Notes: generated from the sequence alone by a model not told the origin. 64,000 nucleotides of DNA from Mesorhizobium shangrilense (GCF_040537815.1 NZ_JBEWSZ010000001.1:3038001-3102000), one strand, 5' to 3'; positions 51,162 to 62,202 are shown, counted from the first letter of the stretch. Made by a program: numbers and translations.

Positions 51162-52736
51162 ATGAACAGGCGTGAATTTCTGATTTCCACATCCTTGCTT
51201 TCGCTCTGCATGGGCAGCGGCCTGTCTTCAGCCGCCCACGCGTCGGAAGATGAAGCGGTCATCGTGCTTGGCCGGCAGGAATCGGGCTCGGCGGGCTACG
51301 ACCCGGTCCGCTCGACGTCGCTAAGCATGGTGGCCGGGCTCATCTATGACCGGCTTGTCGAGCAGGACGCCGACGATCAATCGTATCACCCGCATCTCGC
51401 CGAATCCTGGGAAACCAGCCAGGATGGCCTGACCTGGACTTTCAAGCTGCGGCAGGGCGTGACGTTCCATGACGGCGAACCATTCAATGCCGCGACCATT
51501 GCCTGGTGGATTCCCAAGTTCACGGGCACCGAGAATGAGACCATGACCAGCGCCATCGAGCGGGTCGAAGTTGTCGACGATCATACTGTGCGCTTCGTCA
51601 TGAAGCGGCCGGAGCCCAATCTGATCTACAATCTGGCATCGGTGAACATGGGTATCCCTTCGCCCAAATCCTACGAAGCGGCGGGCGATGCCGGTTACGG
51701 CGTCACCGAGGCCATCGGCACCGGTCCCTACAAGCTCGAAAGCTTCGTCGCCAGCCAGGAGACGGTGCTGGTGGCCAATGGGAACTATGCCTGGGGCAGC
51801 GATCTGACTGGGAACAAAGGCGTTCCCAGTCTCAAGCGGTTGACGATGCGCGAAATTCCGGACGCGTCGACTGCCTTTCTGGAGCTGAAGACTGGCGGCG
51901 TCGACATGCTGCTCGATATTCCGACCGATTTCCTGCCGCAGCTCAAGGCGCAGCCCGAAATCGGGTTCCGCGGGTTGCCGAGCTATGGAGTGACCTTCGT
52001 CGCCATCAACACCCAGATCCCGATCTTCTCCGACATGCGCGTGCGCCAGGCAACGGCGCTGGCCATCGACCAGGGTGCGATCCTGAAGAGCGTCTATGGC
52101 GGGGCGGGAAAGGAAGCACACCAGTTTCTCATCAGCACGCTGGCGGAATCGAAAGTCGATCCCACCGTGGAGATTCACTACAATTTTGCCAAGGCCGGCA
52201 AACTGCTTGATGAGGCCGGCTGGGTGCCGGGCGAAAATGGCATCCGCGTCAAGGACGGCAAGCCGCTGAAGGTAAAGCTCTGGGCCCGGGCCGACACCGA
52301 ATACCGGCGCATGGCCGAGATCATCCAGGCGCAGCTCAAGGCGGTCGGCATGGCCGCCGAGATCACCATTTTCGACGAAGGCATGTACCGCGCCGAGTTC
52401 AAGAAGAAGGACCGCGAACTGGTCATCGAACCCTATTCATGGACCAATGCCAACATTCTTGACGACTTTTTCAGCGCCAAGAATCTCGATGGCTGGAACC
52501 TGTCCTTGTGGAACGACCCCAAATCCGAGGAGCTGAATGAGCGCGCCATGCATGGCTCCGCCACCTGGGAAGAGCGCGTGGCGAACTTCAGGAAGTATCA
52601 CGAATACCTGCTCGCCAATTTCGTTGGCGTTCCCATCCATGAGCCAGCCCAGACCTTGGCCTTCAACAACACCAGGCTGAACTTGCCGGCCCCGCTACGC
52701 ATGCCGTTCACCCTGGTCGACATGACCGTGAAATAG
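51162..52736 (+). CDS. Dipeptide-type ABC binding protein, Tat signal (second copy)
   Basis: 524 aa. The N-terminus MNRREFLISTSLLSLCMGSG has a twin-arginine motif (RREFL). Long shared blocks with the protein at 40211 (IYDRLVEQD, HLAESWETS, DGEPFNAAT, ESKV.P..EI.Y) show recent common origin. No permease or ATPase genes follow, so it may use the channel encoded at 41823-45499, widening its substrate range. The start is ATG 51162 after GGGAGGA. Confidence 0.92.
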   Translation: MNRREFLISTSLLSLCMGSGLSSAAHASEDEAVIVLGRQESGSAGYDPVRSTSLSMVAGLIYDRLVEQDADDQSYHPHLAESWETSQDGLTWTFKLRQGVTFHDGEPFNAATIAWWIPKFTGTENETMTSAIERVEVVDDHTVRFVMKRPEPNLIYNLASVNMGIPSPKSYEAAGDAGYGVTEAIGTGPYKLESFVASQETVLVANGNYAWGSDLTGNKGVPSLKRLTMREIPDASTAFLELKTGGVDMLLDIPTDFLPQLKAQPEIGFRGLPSYGVTFVAINTQIPIFSDMRVRQATALAIDQGAILKSVYGGAGKEAHQFLISTLAESKVDPTVEIHYNFAKAGKLLDEAGWVPGENGIRVKDGKPLKVKLWARADTEYRRMAEIIQAQLKAVGMAAEITIFDEGMYRAEFKKKDRELVIEPYSWTNANILDDFFSAKNLDGWNLSLWNDPKSEELNERAMHGSATWEERVANFRKYHEYLLANFVGVPIHEPAQTLAFNNTRLNLPAPLRMPFTLVDMTVK

Positions 52737-52906
52737 CAGCGCACAGCGTGCGCCCTTTCCTGATCCGGTGCGTTCCGTGCGCGCACCGGGCGGGCGATGC
52801 CCGACCATCGGATGCTATCGCGCAACGACTGCACCGCCTGCCCGCTCCTTGAAATCAATGTCGCGGCCCCCGCAGGCCCGCCAATTCGACACAATGGATA
52901 TTCTCG

Positions 52907-54289
52907 ATGGATTCGAAACTCGCCCCCAATCTTGCAACCACGCTGGAACAATATCTGGCATCGGAGATGGAGCAGCACGCCATACCGGGCCTCGGTGTGA
53001 CCATCGCCCGCGATGGCCACATACTGCATGTCAGCGGCTACGGCCTGGCGAATGTCGAGCACAATGTCCGGGCCACGCCGGACACGCTTTTCCATTCGGG
53101 ATCGACCGGCAAGATGTTCACCGCAGCCGCTGTCCTGATGCTGATCCAGGATGGGCGGATCGGGCTCGACCATCTGTTGAAACGCTATATTCCGGAGGGA
53201 CCGGAAAGCTGGAATGAGATCACTATCAGCCAGCTTTTGTCGATGACGAGCGGCCTGGGTAATTTTGCCGAGAGCTTCGCGCCGATGCCCATCCGCGACA
53301 AAATCGTGCCGATCAACCAATGGCAGGACCATAGCGACGAACAATTGATCGCGCTTGCCGCACTCTCGCCGCTGCTGTTTGCCCCAGGCGAGAGCTATGC
53401 CTACAGCAACATCGGCTATGTGCTGACCGGCCTCATCATCGCTCGCATTTGCGGCAAGCCTTACTACGAATTCCTGCGCGAACGTCTGTTCCAGCCAATC
53501 GGCATGGCAAGCGCGCGCGAGGCGTCGTGGTTCGACATCGTGCCGAACCGCGCAGCCGGCCATAGTCTTCGCAACGATCGCCTGCACAACAACCAATGGA
53601 CGGCGCCGACACTGTTGAGGACAGGCGACGGCGGGCTCTATTTCTCGCCCCGCGACATCGCGCACTGGTTCGTCGAGCTAGACAGCCCGCGCATGTTCAA
53701 CCCAGACAGCATCGAACGTATGTTCGAGCCCGCGCTGATGCGCGACGGCCGTCCGGCCTTCAACGGCTACGCGCTGGGCTGGCAAAACTCAGAGGCACGC
53801 GGGCACCGCAAGATCCGCCATGGCGGCACCTGGGACGGATTTCGCGCCGAGTTCATCAGATTCCCGACGCAGAGATTGTCGGTCGCCGTTCTCGCCAATC
53901 TCGAACAGGCGCAGGTGGCGCGCATCGGACAGGAGATCGCCGGGCTCGTCGAGCCGGCCGTGGCGGCCTATCAGCCCATTGCCGAGACCAATCCCGGCGC
54001 GACGCAACGGGATGACGACCTGCTGCGCGCCATCGCCGCCCGCCGAGCGTCGCGCGACGCGTTTAGCGAAAAGGCCTGGCAAGAATGGAGCCACAACTGG
54101 TTCGAGCAGGCACTCGGCGAGACGGAGACGGACCTCGCCGCCGTGCCGTTGGAACTCGTCGACCATGTCGGTGACGGCGCGGCATACAAGCGGCGCTACC
54201 GCTTGCCGACAGGGCGCTACCACATGCACTGGATGGTTCAGCGCGCGGCCGACGGACGCGTCACCGAGATGCGCTTCCACATGGAATAG
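52907..54289 (+). CDS. Cytoplasmic serine hydrolase, class C beta-lactamase fold (second copy)
   Basis: 460 aa; Ser66-Thr-Gly-Lys69 is the SxxK motif, a YSN triplet lies near residue 166 and an HGG motif near 305. Paralogue of 45521-46885 with strong similarity along the whole length, including identical blocks LFHSGSTGKMFTAA and REASWFDIVPNRAAG. No signal peptide. Lies 170 bp after the second binding protein. Its last bases converge on the integrase remnant. Confidence 0.88.
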   Translation: MDSKLAPNLATTLEQYLASEMEQHAIPGLGVTIARDGHILHVSGYGLANVEHNVRATPDTLFHSGSTGKMFTAAAVLMLIQDGRIGLDHLLKRYIPEGPESWNEITISQLLSMTSGLGNFAESFAPMPIRDKIVPINQWQDHSDEQLIALAALSPLLFAPGESYAYSNIGYVLTGLIIARICGKPYYEFLRERLFQPIGMASAREASWFDIVPNRAAGHSLRNDRLHNNQWTAPTLLRTGDGGLYFSPRDIAHWFVELDSPRMFNPDSIERMFEPALMRDGRPAFNGYALGWQNSEARGHRKIRHGGTWDGFRAEFIRFPTQRLSVAVLANLEQAQVARIGQEIAGLVEPAVAAYQPIAETNPGATQRDDDLLRAIAARRASRDAFSEKAWQEWSHNWFEQALGETETDLAAVPLELVDHVGDGAAYKRRYRLPTGRYHMHWMVQRAADGRVTEMRFHME

Positions 54290-54299
54290 AAAGCGACAT

Positions 54300-54942
54300 G
54301 CGCTTTCGGAAATTGCCGGGCTGCTCGCCTTTTCACGCTCCACGGGGCAAGGTATCGCAAGGCGATCTTCGCCAACAACGGCACCCGGGCTTTGGCCACC
54401 TTCTCCCCGTGCAGGATCGCGAAGCCGTAAATCTGCTTCAAGATGTCTCTTACGTGGATAGCGGTCGCCGGAGCACCACGTTCGACGATGCTGCCACAAT
54501 GGGCTCTTAGATCGTCCGGAGTGATCTCCGTCAGGAGGCGATTGCGCCAGACCGGAAGAAGCTCTCGCTCGAAGATGGAGCGCCGCATGGCGCGCGTGCT
54601 GTCGGCCATCGGCGCGCCGGTAAGCCACTTCTCCCCGAACTCGCCAAAACTCTTCGCCTCTTTCAGGCGGCGCTTCTCGCGCTGTTTCTCGATGGCCGGC
54701 GATCGTCCCTCGCCAATAGCGCGCTTCGCGTCGAGACACTTCTCTCGCGCCAGGGCAAGTGAGATTCCGTCGCGTCCATACCTGCCTAGATAGACCGTCT
54801 CGCGGCGTCCGTTGAGCCTGTAATCGAGCCGAAACGAGATCGCGCCACTCGGCATGACCCGGACATACATGCCGTCACGGTCAGCAGTTTTGTATATTTT
54901 CTCTTTTGGCTTCAGTGCCTTAAGGGCGGCATCCGTCAACAT
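54300..54942 (-). pseudogene. Truncated P4-type tyrosine recombinase (integrase)
   Basis: Reads from ATG 54942 on the minus strand. The N-terminal DUF4102 arm-binding domain is present (LTDAALKALKPKEKIYKTAD, then MYVRVMPSGAISFRLDY and the GRYG turn). A core-binding domain follows (about residues 95-180, ending in DILKQIYGFAILHGEKV). The reading frame then degenerates and stops after running antisense through the hydrolase gene end. The whole catalytic domain (R..HxxR..Y) is missing. It lies 292 bp from the guaA stop, the standard place for integrases that target the guaA 3' end. Confidence 0.88.
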
Positions 54943-54957
54943 GCCTACTGCCTCCTG

Positions 54958-54970
54958 AAAAGTACCGTCA
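54958..54970. repeat. Partial copy of the AAAGTACCGTCA repeat upstream of the integrase
   Basis: AAAAGTACCGTCA here matches the arms of the inverted repeat at 55031-55070. It lies 15 bp upstream of the integrase start and may be part of the recombination site region. Confidence 0.45.
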
Positions 54971-55030
54971 GTACAATTTTGAGGCTTTGTGGCAGGAAAT
55001 CTCTTTTACTTTCAATGCTTTAAAGCAAAA

Positions 55031-55070
55031 AAAGTACCGCCACGAACCTCGTTGGTCGTGACGGTACTTT
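55031..55070 (-). repeat. Inverted repeat with T tract between guaA and integrase remnant
   Basis: 17-base arms (AAAGTACCGCCACGAAC / GGTCGTGACGGTACTTT) pair at 15 positions around a 6-base loop. On the minus strand the stem is followed by a run of seven T, so it can act as a terminator for guaA about 165 bp after the stop. The same core sequence recurs once at 54958, which also fits a binding site for the integrase. Confidence 0.65.
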
Positions 55071-55234
55071 GAAAAATCGGAGCGGGCAATATGCCGGAGG
55101 TCCGTCAAGCGGTCCGCCACCGCCAATCTCTGCCCACCGATAGTTGCTGACTGTCCCTGGAATGATTTATTTTTGTTTTCAAATGGTTATGGCGAACGTC
55201 GACCTGTTTTCGGCGGCGTTTGAGTAGGCCTGAA

Positions 55235-56797
<1,563 letters not shown>

Positions 56798-56852
56798 GGC
56801 GAGCGTTTAAAGAAAGAAATGAGTCGATGCAATGGGTTGCGAGGCCCGCCTT

Positions 56853-57518
56853 TCACTCTGAATCCGCATCTTCATGCGATGAATCAAAACGAACCGCGCC
56901 TGAGCTGATCGCCTGGTCGAGCCGCATGACCGCGTCCGCCAGCTTCTCGTCGATGACGTGGAGATATTCTGTCCAGTCGCCGACATGCCTCAAATCCGCA
57001 GCCCCGTCGGAAATGCCGCGCAGGCCGATCAGCGGGATATCGAACAACTGGCAGGCGCGCAGGCACGCGAAGGTCTCCATGTCGACCATGTCAGCGCCGA
57101 TCGCGTCATAGGCGGCACCGGTGATGATGGCGCCACCCGTCGACAGCGTGGCTTCCCTGATGCCGGGAATGCGCAACGGCAAAGGCACTGTTGCCGGCAG
57201 GTCGAGGAACGGCGTTGCTCCTTTTTCAAAGCCCAAGGGCGAGGCATCCATGTCGCGGTAGCTGACCGAGATGGCCTGATAGATTTCCGTCTGTTCCAGA
57301 GTCCGGCTGCCAGCCGAACCGAGCGAGACGACGAGGTCGGGCAATGCCTTTTGCGATTTCATCAAAGACAGCTGCGCGCCGAGCCTGACGCCGGCCTCGA
57401 CCGGCCCGACCCCGGTCATGAAAGGCGCGAACAATCGCTTCAGATGCGGGCCGTATTCGGCCTGCGCCGCCATGACGAAAAGGACGTCCTTGCCGCCAAG
57501 TCGCACAACATCGCCCAT
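56853..57518 (-). CDS. mtnN: 5'-methylthioadenosine/S-adenosylhomocysteine nucleosidase-like
   Basis: 221 aa phosphorylase-fold protein. The N-terminus is VLFVMAAQAEYGPHL, the catalytic region VDMETFACLRACQ contains the substrate-binding Met-Glu, and LIGLRGISDGA carries the catalytic Asp. It hydrolyses the glycosidic bond of MTA or SAH to recycle methylthio and homocysteine groups. Slightly shorter than the E. coli enzyme. It ends 55 bp upstream of the guaA start. Confidence 0.85.
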   Translation of the reverse strand: MGDVVRLGGKDVLFVMAAQAEYGPHLKRLFAPFMTGVGPVEAGVRLGAQLSLMKSQKALPDLVVSLGSAGSRTLEQTEIYQAISVSYRDMDASPLGFEKGATPFLDLPATVPLPLRIPGIREATLSTGGAIITGAAYDAIGADMVDMETFACLRACQLFDIPLIGLRGISDGAADLRHVGDWTEYLHVIDEKLADAVMRLDQAISSGAVRFDSSHEDADSE

Positions 57519-57521
57519 GGA

Positions 57522-57980
57522 TCACCCTTCGATCCCATCGCGGCCAACCACCGTCATCATGGTTCCGGTCATGGTGGCGATCAGCTTGGCCTCGCCGTCG
57601 GCGGCGAAGGCATAGGCCTGTCCGTCGGCGACGATGATGGTGCGGCCGGGCTTGGTCACCGAGCCGCGGAACAGGAAGCGCTCGCCCCTGCCCGGCGCCA
57701 GCAGATTGACCTTGAACTCGATGGTCAGCACGCCCGAGTTTTCCGGCATCAGCGAGAAGGCGGCGTAGCCGCAGGCCGAGTCCAGCGCCGTCGAAATGAC
57801 GCCGGCATGCAGGAAACCGTGCTGCTGGGTGAGTGCTGCCGAATAGGGCATCTCGATCTCGATGATGCCGGGCGTGACCAGCGTGAGTTCGGCGCCGATC
57901 GTCGCCATGGCCTTCTGGCGCGCGAAGGAGGTTCGGACACGGTCTTCATAATCCGGGGCGGGTACGATCTTTGCTGCCAT
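57522..57980 (-). CDS. PaaI-family hot-dog thioesterase
   Basis: 152 aa from ATG 57980, giving the normal family size; a longer frame to 58052 lacks a site. Hot-dog fold with HGFLHAGVISTALDSACGYA, the catalytic HGGxxxxxxD-like segment, and the terminal REHF-like core. Hydrolyses an acyl-CoA or similar thioester; substrate not evident. It lies 3 bp upstream of the mtnN gene and is probably co-transcribed with it. Confidence 0.85.
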   Translation of the reverse strand: MAAKIVPAPDYEDRVRTSFARQKAMATIGAELTLVTPGIIEIEMPYSAALTQQHGFLHAGVISTALDSACGYAAFSLMPENSGVLTIEFKVNLLAPGRGERFLFRGSVTKPGRTIIVADGQAYAFAADGEAKLIATMTGTMMTVVGRDGIEG

Positions 57981-58109
57981 GGCCGTCGCCTTCGTTTGTC
58001 TGGCAAAGCTTATTGCAGAGGGAGCGTCGGCAGGCAATCTCAATTGCTGCACTGCAGCAATTCGCCTCGCTTGCCTTGATAGCCAGATCCGCCGCGGATT
58101 GGCGGAGAC

Positions 58110-59399
58110 TCAGTTGGCCCGGCGCAACGCGCAGAAATAAAACCCGTCGGTGCCGCTCAGCGATGGTGACAGGGAAATATCGCCGGTGGAGCCGATGCGC
58201 GCCGCCGCTTCATGACCCGGGAAATGACCGTCCCACAGGGCGCGATGGTCGATGGGCGCGAAGCTGCTGTTGCGGTCCCGGAACGCCGAGATCTGTTCGC
58301 CATTCTCCTCGTCGAACACCGAACAGGTGATGTAGACCAGCAGGCCGCCCGGTTTGACGAAGGCCTTGGCCGCTTCGAGGATTGCCGATTGCTCGCCTTT
58401 GCGGGTATCGAGCTGCCTTTGCGTCAGTCGCCATTTGGCATCAGGCCGGCGGCGCCAGGTGCCGCTGCCGGTGCAGGGCGCGTCGACCAGCACGATGTCC
58501 ATGTGACCTGTCAGCGGAGCGAGCTCCGACGGCTTGGTGACGATCTGCACATTGCGATTTTCGGAACGACGCATGCGATCGAAGATCGGTGCCAGTCGGG
58601 CCTTCTCCGCATCATGGGCAAAGACCTGGCCTGTATTGCCCATTGCCGCCGACAGCGCCAGCGTCTTGCCGCCAGCACCGGCGCAGAAATCGAGCACCTG
58701 CATACCGGCTTCGGCGCCGGCGAGGGCCGCCACGATCTGCGAGCCCTCGTCCTGGACCTCGAACCAGCCTTTCTGGAAGGCCGGCTCGGCCTGCACATTG
58801 GGGTGCCTGCCGTCGCCATCGATCGGCGGGATGCGAATGCCATAGGGGGCAAGATGGGCTGCCTTGGCGCCGGTCTCCGCCAGTTCCGCCAGGACTTTCT
58901 GCCGATCGGCCTGCAGCGTGTTGACCCGGATGTCGAGCGGCGGGCGGGTGGCAAGGGCAGCCCCCTCCTCGACCCACGCTGGCCCAAAAGCCTGTTCGAA
59001 CAGCGGCTCACACCAGTCTGGAACGTCCGCCCGCACCGCGGGCGGCGCATCGGCAAGCCGACGCTCGGCGATCGCCTGAAGTTCGGCGGCGGTCAAAAGC
59101 GGCGGCGCGAACTTGTCGCCTTCGAGTGCGGCATTGAGCGATTGCGCGGTCTGGTTCCATTCGAGCAGCAGCGCGCCAAAGCCGACGGCGCGCGGCGTCT
59201 CCTCACCCAGCAGCCAGCCGGCGGAACGCTTGTGGCGCAGCGCGTCGTAGACGATGTTGCCGATCGCGGCGCGGTCGCCCCCGCCGGCAAAACGATGCGA
59301 CAGACCCCAGTCCTTCAGCGCATCGGCCACCGGCCGATGACGCCGGCTAATGTCCTCCAGCACTTCGATGGCCGCAGCCAGTCGTCCGCCCAGTCGCAT
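58110..59399 (-). CDS. rsmB: RsmB-type 16S rRNA (cytosine-C5) methyltransferase
   Basis: 429 aa. An N-terminal NusB-like region precedes a Rossmann methyltransferase domain: SAM motif VLDFCAGAGGKTLALSAAMG, motif IV DAPCTGSGTWRRRPD with its Cys, and motif VI ITCSVFDEENGEQ with the catalytic Cys. This combination is that of RsmB/Fmu proteins, which methylate C967 of 16S rRNA. Part of the core block, downstream of and divergent from aqpZ. Confidence 0.9.
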   Translation of the reverse strand: MRLGGRLAAAIEVLEDISRRHRPVADALKDWGLSHRFAGGGDRAAIGNIVYDALRHKRSAGWLLGEETPRAVGFGALLLEWNQTAQSLNAALEGDKFAPPLLTAAELQAIAERRLADAPPAVRADVPDWCEPLFEQAFGPAWVEEGAALATRPPLDIRVNTLQADRQKVLAELAETGAKAAHLAPYGIRIPPIDGDGRHPNVQAEPAFQKGWFEVQDEGSQIVAALAGAEAGMQVLDFCAGAGGKTLALSAAMGNTGQVFAHDAEKARLAPIFDRMRRSENRNVQIVTKPSELAPLTGHMDIVLVDAPCTGSGTWRRRPDAKWRLTQRQLDTRKGEQSAILEAAKAFVKPGGLLVYITCSVFDEENGEQISAFRDRNSSFAPIDHRALWDGHFPGHEAAARIGSTGDISLSPSLSGTDGFYFCALRRAN

Positions 59400-59582
59400 T
59401 TCTTTGTTCCATTACCAAGAAAATCTATTTCGGCCCTGCTCTAGAGCGCGCAACCGGCGCGCACAAGCACACCGGGTGGCGCAACCGCTCTGCTTTCCAA
59501 CTTTTCTGCTTGCGAATACTCTTTCAGACGTGATTCGCGGCGCGGAAAAGGCGGACCGGCGGATCGACACGAGGAGAGGGCA

Positions 59583-60260
59583 ATGAAGACTTATCTGGCG
59601 GAAGTTCTAGGTACATTCTTGTTGGTGTTCATCGGTACGGCGTCCGTTGTGACGGGTGGCTTTGGCGGCGCCTTGCCGCTTGGCCAGGAAGGCATCGGTC
59701 TTGCGTTCGGCATCGGCCTCATTGCGGCGGCCTATGCGATCGGGCCCATCTCGGGCGCACATCTCAATCCGGCGGTCACGCTTGGCGTCTTCCTTGCCGG
59801 CCGGCTGCCGGCCAAGGATGTCATCCCCTACTGGATCGCCCAGGTCATTGGCGGCATCATCGCGTCGCTGGCGCTGTGGATCATCGTCTCCGGCCAGACC
59901 GGCGGACACACCACAGGCTTCGGCGCCAACGGTTGGGACGTCACCAAATACGGCGTCAGCTCCGCCTTCCTGTGGGAGGTCATCGGCACCTTCACCTTCG
60001 TCACGGTGATCCTTGGCGTGACGGCGGAAAAGCATGCCACGGCCTTCGCCGGCCTTGTCATCGGCCTGACGCTGGCGGGTATTCACTTCGCCATGATCCC
60101 GGTCACCGGCACATCGGTCAACCCGGCCCGCTCGATCGGCCCGGCGCTGTTTACCGGTGGTGCGGCGATCGGCCAGCTCTGGCTGTTCATCGTTGCCCCG
60201 CTGATCGGCGGTGCCATTGCCGGCGTTGTCGCCAAGGCACGCATCTTCGAGAAGGATTGA
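59583..60260 (+). CDS. aqpZ: Aquaporin Z
   Basis: 225 aa with six membrane helices and the two half-helix NPA motifs HLNPAVTLG and SVNPARSIG. The selectivity-filter region and size match AqpZ water channels rather than GlpF. ATG 59583 after GAGAGG. Followed by a strong terminator at 60281-60310. Confidence 0.96.
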   Translation: MKTYLAEVLGTFLLVFIGTASVVTGGFGGALPLGQEGIGLAFGIGLIAAAYAIGPISGAHLNPAVTLGVFLAGRLPAKDVIPYWIAQVIGGIIASLALWIIVSGQTGGHTTGFGANGWDVTKYGVSSAFLWEVIGTFTFVTVILGVTAEKHATAFAGLVIGLTLAGIHFAMIPVTGTSVNPARSIGPALFTGGAAIGQLWLFIVAPLIGGAIAGVVAKARIFEKD

Positions 60261-60280
60261 CCCTCGAAGCCTGAACATGA

Positions 60281-60310
60281 AAAAGGCGCGGGCCAGCCCC
60301 GCGCCTTTTT
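60281..60310 (+). terminator. Rho-independent terminator of aqpZ
   Basis: AAAAGGCGCGGG - CCAGC - CCCGCGCCTTTTT: a GC-rich stem with flanking A/T pairs, 5-base loop, ending in a T run. It lies 20 bp after the aqpZ stop. The symmetrical A/T flanks mean it can also serve the convergent amino acid transporter operon. Confidence 0.9.
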
Positions 60311-60347
60311 ATTTGGTGGATGCGACCATGGCTCGCTGTCTTTGCCG

Positions 60348-61154
60348 TCAAAGGACGCGCGACAAAAACTCGCGGGTTCGCGGCGATGTCGGATTGGCGA
60401 TCATCTCGCGGGGAGCGCCACGTTCGACGATCACGCCGCCATCCATGAAAACGAGCTGATCGCCGATCTCACGCGCAAAGCCGATCTCGTGGGTCACCAC
60501 AACCATCGTCATGCCGCTTTCGGCGAGGTCGCGCATGACCTGCAGGACCTCGCCAACGAGTTCGGGGTCGAGCGCCGACGTCGGCTCATCGAAGAGCAGG
60601 ACCTTCGGCTTCATCGCCATCGCACGTGCGATCGCCACACGCTGCTGCTGCCCGCCGGAAAGTTCCCTCGGATAGCGGTCGACCTTGTCGAGAAGACCGA
60701 CACGCCGCAACAGTATTTCCGCTTCGGCCTTCGCCTGTTCCAGCGGGATTCGCCGCACCTGCGTCGGCGCCTCGATTAAATTCTCCATCACGGTCATGTG
60801 GGAGAACAGGTTGAACGACTGGAACAGCATGCCGGTCTCGGCACGCCGCTGGCAGAGAAGGTCGTCCTTGACCTCGTAGAGCCTGTCGCCCCGGAGATCG
60901 TAGCCGACGAACTCGCTGTCGACGAGCAGGATGCCGCCGCTCAGCTTCTCGAGGTGGTTGATGCAGCGCAGGAAGGTGCTCTTGCCGGAGCCCGAAGGGC
61001 CGATGATGCAAGCGACCGATCCGGCGGGCACGTCGAGATCGACGCCCTTGAGAACCTCGAGCGGGCCGTAGGATTTGCGCACGCCGCGCGCGAAGACCAT
61101 GGAGTCCGTGGGCACGCCGAAGCGGGCGCGGTTTTCAGCCTTCACATCGCTCAT
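60348..61154 (-). CDS. Polar amino acid ABC transporter ATPase (GlnQ/HisP type)
   Basis: 268 aa. Walker [11 protein letters not shown]-loop [14 protein letters not shown], signature [18 protein letters not shown] and Walker [14 protein letters not shown], with [10 protein letters not shown] as switch. Typical of amino acid importers. Overlaps the permease gene by 4 bp and ends at the aqpZ terminator. Confidence 0.95.
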   Translation of the reverse strand: MSDVKAENRARFGVPTDSMVFARGVRKSYGPLEVLKGVDLDVPAGSVACIIGPSGSGKSTFLRCINHLEKLSGGILLVDSEFVGYDLRGDRLYEVKDDLLCQRRAETGMLFQSFNLFSHMTVMENLIEAPTQVRRIPLEQAKAEAEILLRRVGLLDKVDRYPRELSGGQQQRVAIARAMAMKPKVLLFDEPTSALDPELVGEVLQVMRDLAESGMTMVVVTHEIGFAREIGDQLVFMDGGVIVERGAPREMIANPTSPRTREFLSRVL

Positions 61155-62092
61155 CGGGCAACGCTCCGCAAACCGAAGACATTGCGCAGGAAGCGCATTG
61201 CCGTGGGATCGCCGCGCGTGTCGCTGCGGCCGAAATGGCGTTCCAGGACATGCTGCCCGGCCGACATGATGCTGACCACGGCGAGATACCAGAAGGCGAC
61301 CACGATCAGCAGCGGTATCGTCTCGAAGGTGCGCGCATAGATGCTCTGGGCCGAATAGAAGAGGTCGTCGACTGCGATGAAGGTCACCAGCGACGTCATC
61401 TTCAGGAGGTTGATGGCCTCGTTGCCGGTGGGCGGCAACACGAAGCGCATGGCCTGCGGCAGCGTGATGCGCTTCAGGATCATGCGGTACGGCATGCCAA
61501 GCGCACTCGCCGCTTCAGCCTGGCCGGACGGCACCGACTTGATGCCGGCCCTGATGATCTCGGCCATGTAGCCGGCCTCACAGAGGGAGAGCGCCACGAC
61601 GGCGGAGAAGAATGGCGTCATGAAGTCATTGGTGCGGATGGAAAACAGCGTGCCGACGAAAGGGATGGTCAGTGAGACCTCACGCACGAGCAGCGACAGG
61701 TTGAACCAGAAGATCAACTGGATCAGGGCCGGAACGCCACGGAAGAACCAGACATACAAACCCGCGAATGTGCGCAGCACCGGGCTTGGCGAAACGCGCA
61801 TGATGGCGATGACCGTGCCGACCACAATCGCCAGCAACATGATCACCACGGTCAGCAGCAAGGTGTTGCCGAGGCCGCGCATGACGGACGGGTGGAACAG
61901 GTAGCCGACCACCGTCGGCCAGGCAAAAGCGGGATTGCTGGCGAAGGCCCGGATGATGAAGAACGCCACCAACAGGGCCAGGGCCGTGCCGACCCAGATG
62001 CCGTAGCGGCGCTGCGGCACGACGGTCAGGCGCGAGACCGCCTCGGCGACGCCCGGCTCGATGCGTATCTCGGTTGAGTGGGCCACGCCCAT
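61151..62092 (-). CDS. Polar amino acid ABC transporter permease (HisM/GlnP type)
   Basis: 313 aa with about five membrane helices; an N-terminal hydrophilic tail of ~30 residues and a C-terminal one of ~35 extend it beyond the usual ~230. Family motif [20 protein letters not shown] and the coupling segment [20 protein letters not shown] are clear. Likely functions as a homodimer since only one permease gene is present. Confidence 0.93.
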   Translation of the reverse strand: MGVAHSTEIRIEPGVAEAVSRLTVVPQRRYGIWVGTALALLVAFFIIRAFASNPAFAWPTVVGYLFHPSVMRGLGNTLLLTVVIMLLAIVVGTVIAIMRVSPSPVLRTFAGLYVWFFRGVPALIQLIFWFNLSLLVREVSLTIPFVGTLFSIRTNDFMTPFFSAVVALSLCEAGYMAEIIRAGIKSVPSGQAEAASALGMPYRMILKRITLPQAMRFVLPPTGNEAINLLKMTSLVTFIAVDDLFYSAQSIYARTFETIPLLIVVAFWYLAVVSIMSAGQHVLERHFGRSDTRGDPTAMRFLRNVFGLRSVAR

Positions 62093-62122
62093 CGCTGCTT
62101 CTCCTGGTCTCCGTCCGGAAAC

Positions 62123-62147
62123 GGCGCCCGATGCGGGATCGGGCGCC
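62123..62147. repeat. Hairpin between binding-protein and permease genes
   Basis: Perfect 10 bp inverted repeat (GGCGCCCGAT / ATCGGGCGCC) with a 5-base loop, in the 163 bp gap before the permease gene. Together with the palindrome at 62161-62202 it probably limits read-through and stabilises the binding-protein message. Confidence 0.65.
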
Positions 62148-62160
62148 TACAACCGCGTAT

Positions 62161-62202
62161 CGCATTGGTCCGAAAATCGGAATCGATTTTCGGACCAATG
62201 CG
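62161..62202. repeat. Rhizobial palindromic intergenic element
   Basis: Perfect 19 bp arms (CGCATTGGTCCGAAAATCG / CGATTTTCGGACCAATGCG) around GAAT. Palindromes built on a CCGAAAATCG core are a recurrent intergenic repeat type in rhizobial genomes. A smaller 7 bp stem (GGGCACA/TGTGCCC) follows at 62220-62238. Only one copy of the full element is seen in this window. Confidence 0.75.

Noticed and set aside
54238..54299. Integrase frame continuing to 54238
   Set aside because: The last residues are antisense to the 3' end of the hydrolase gene, so the real integrase sequence stops before about 54300.
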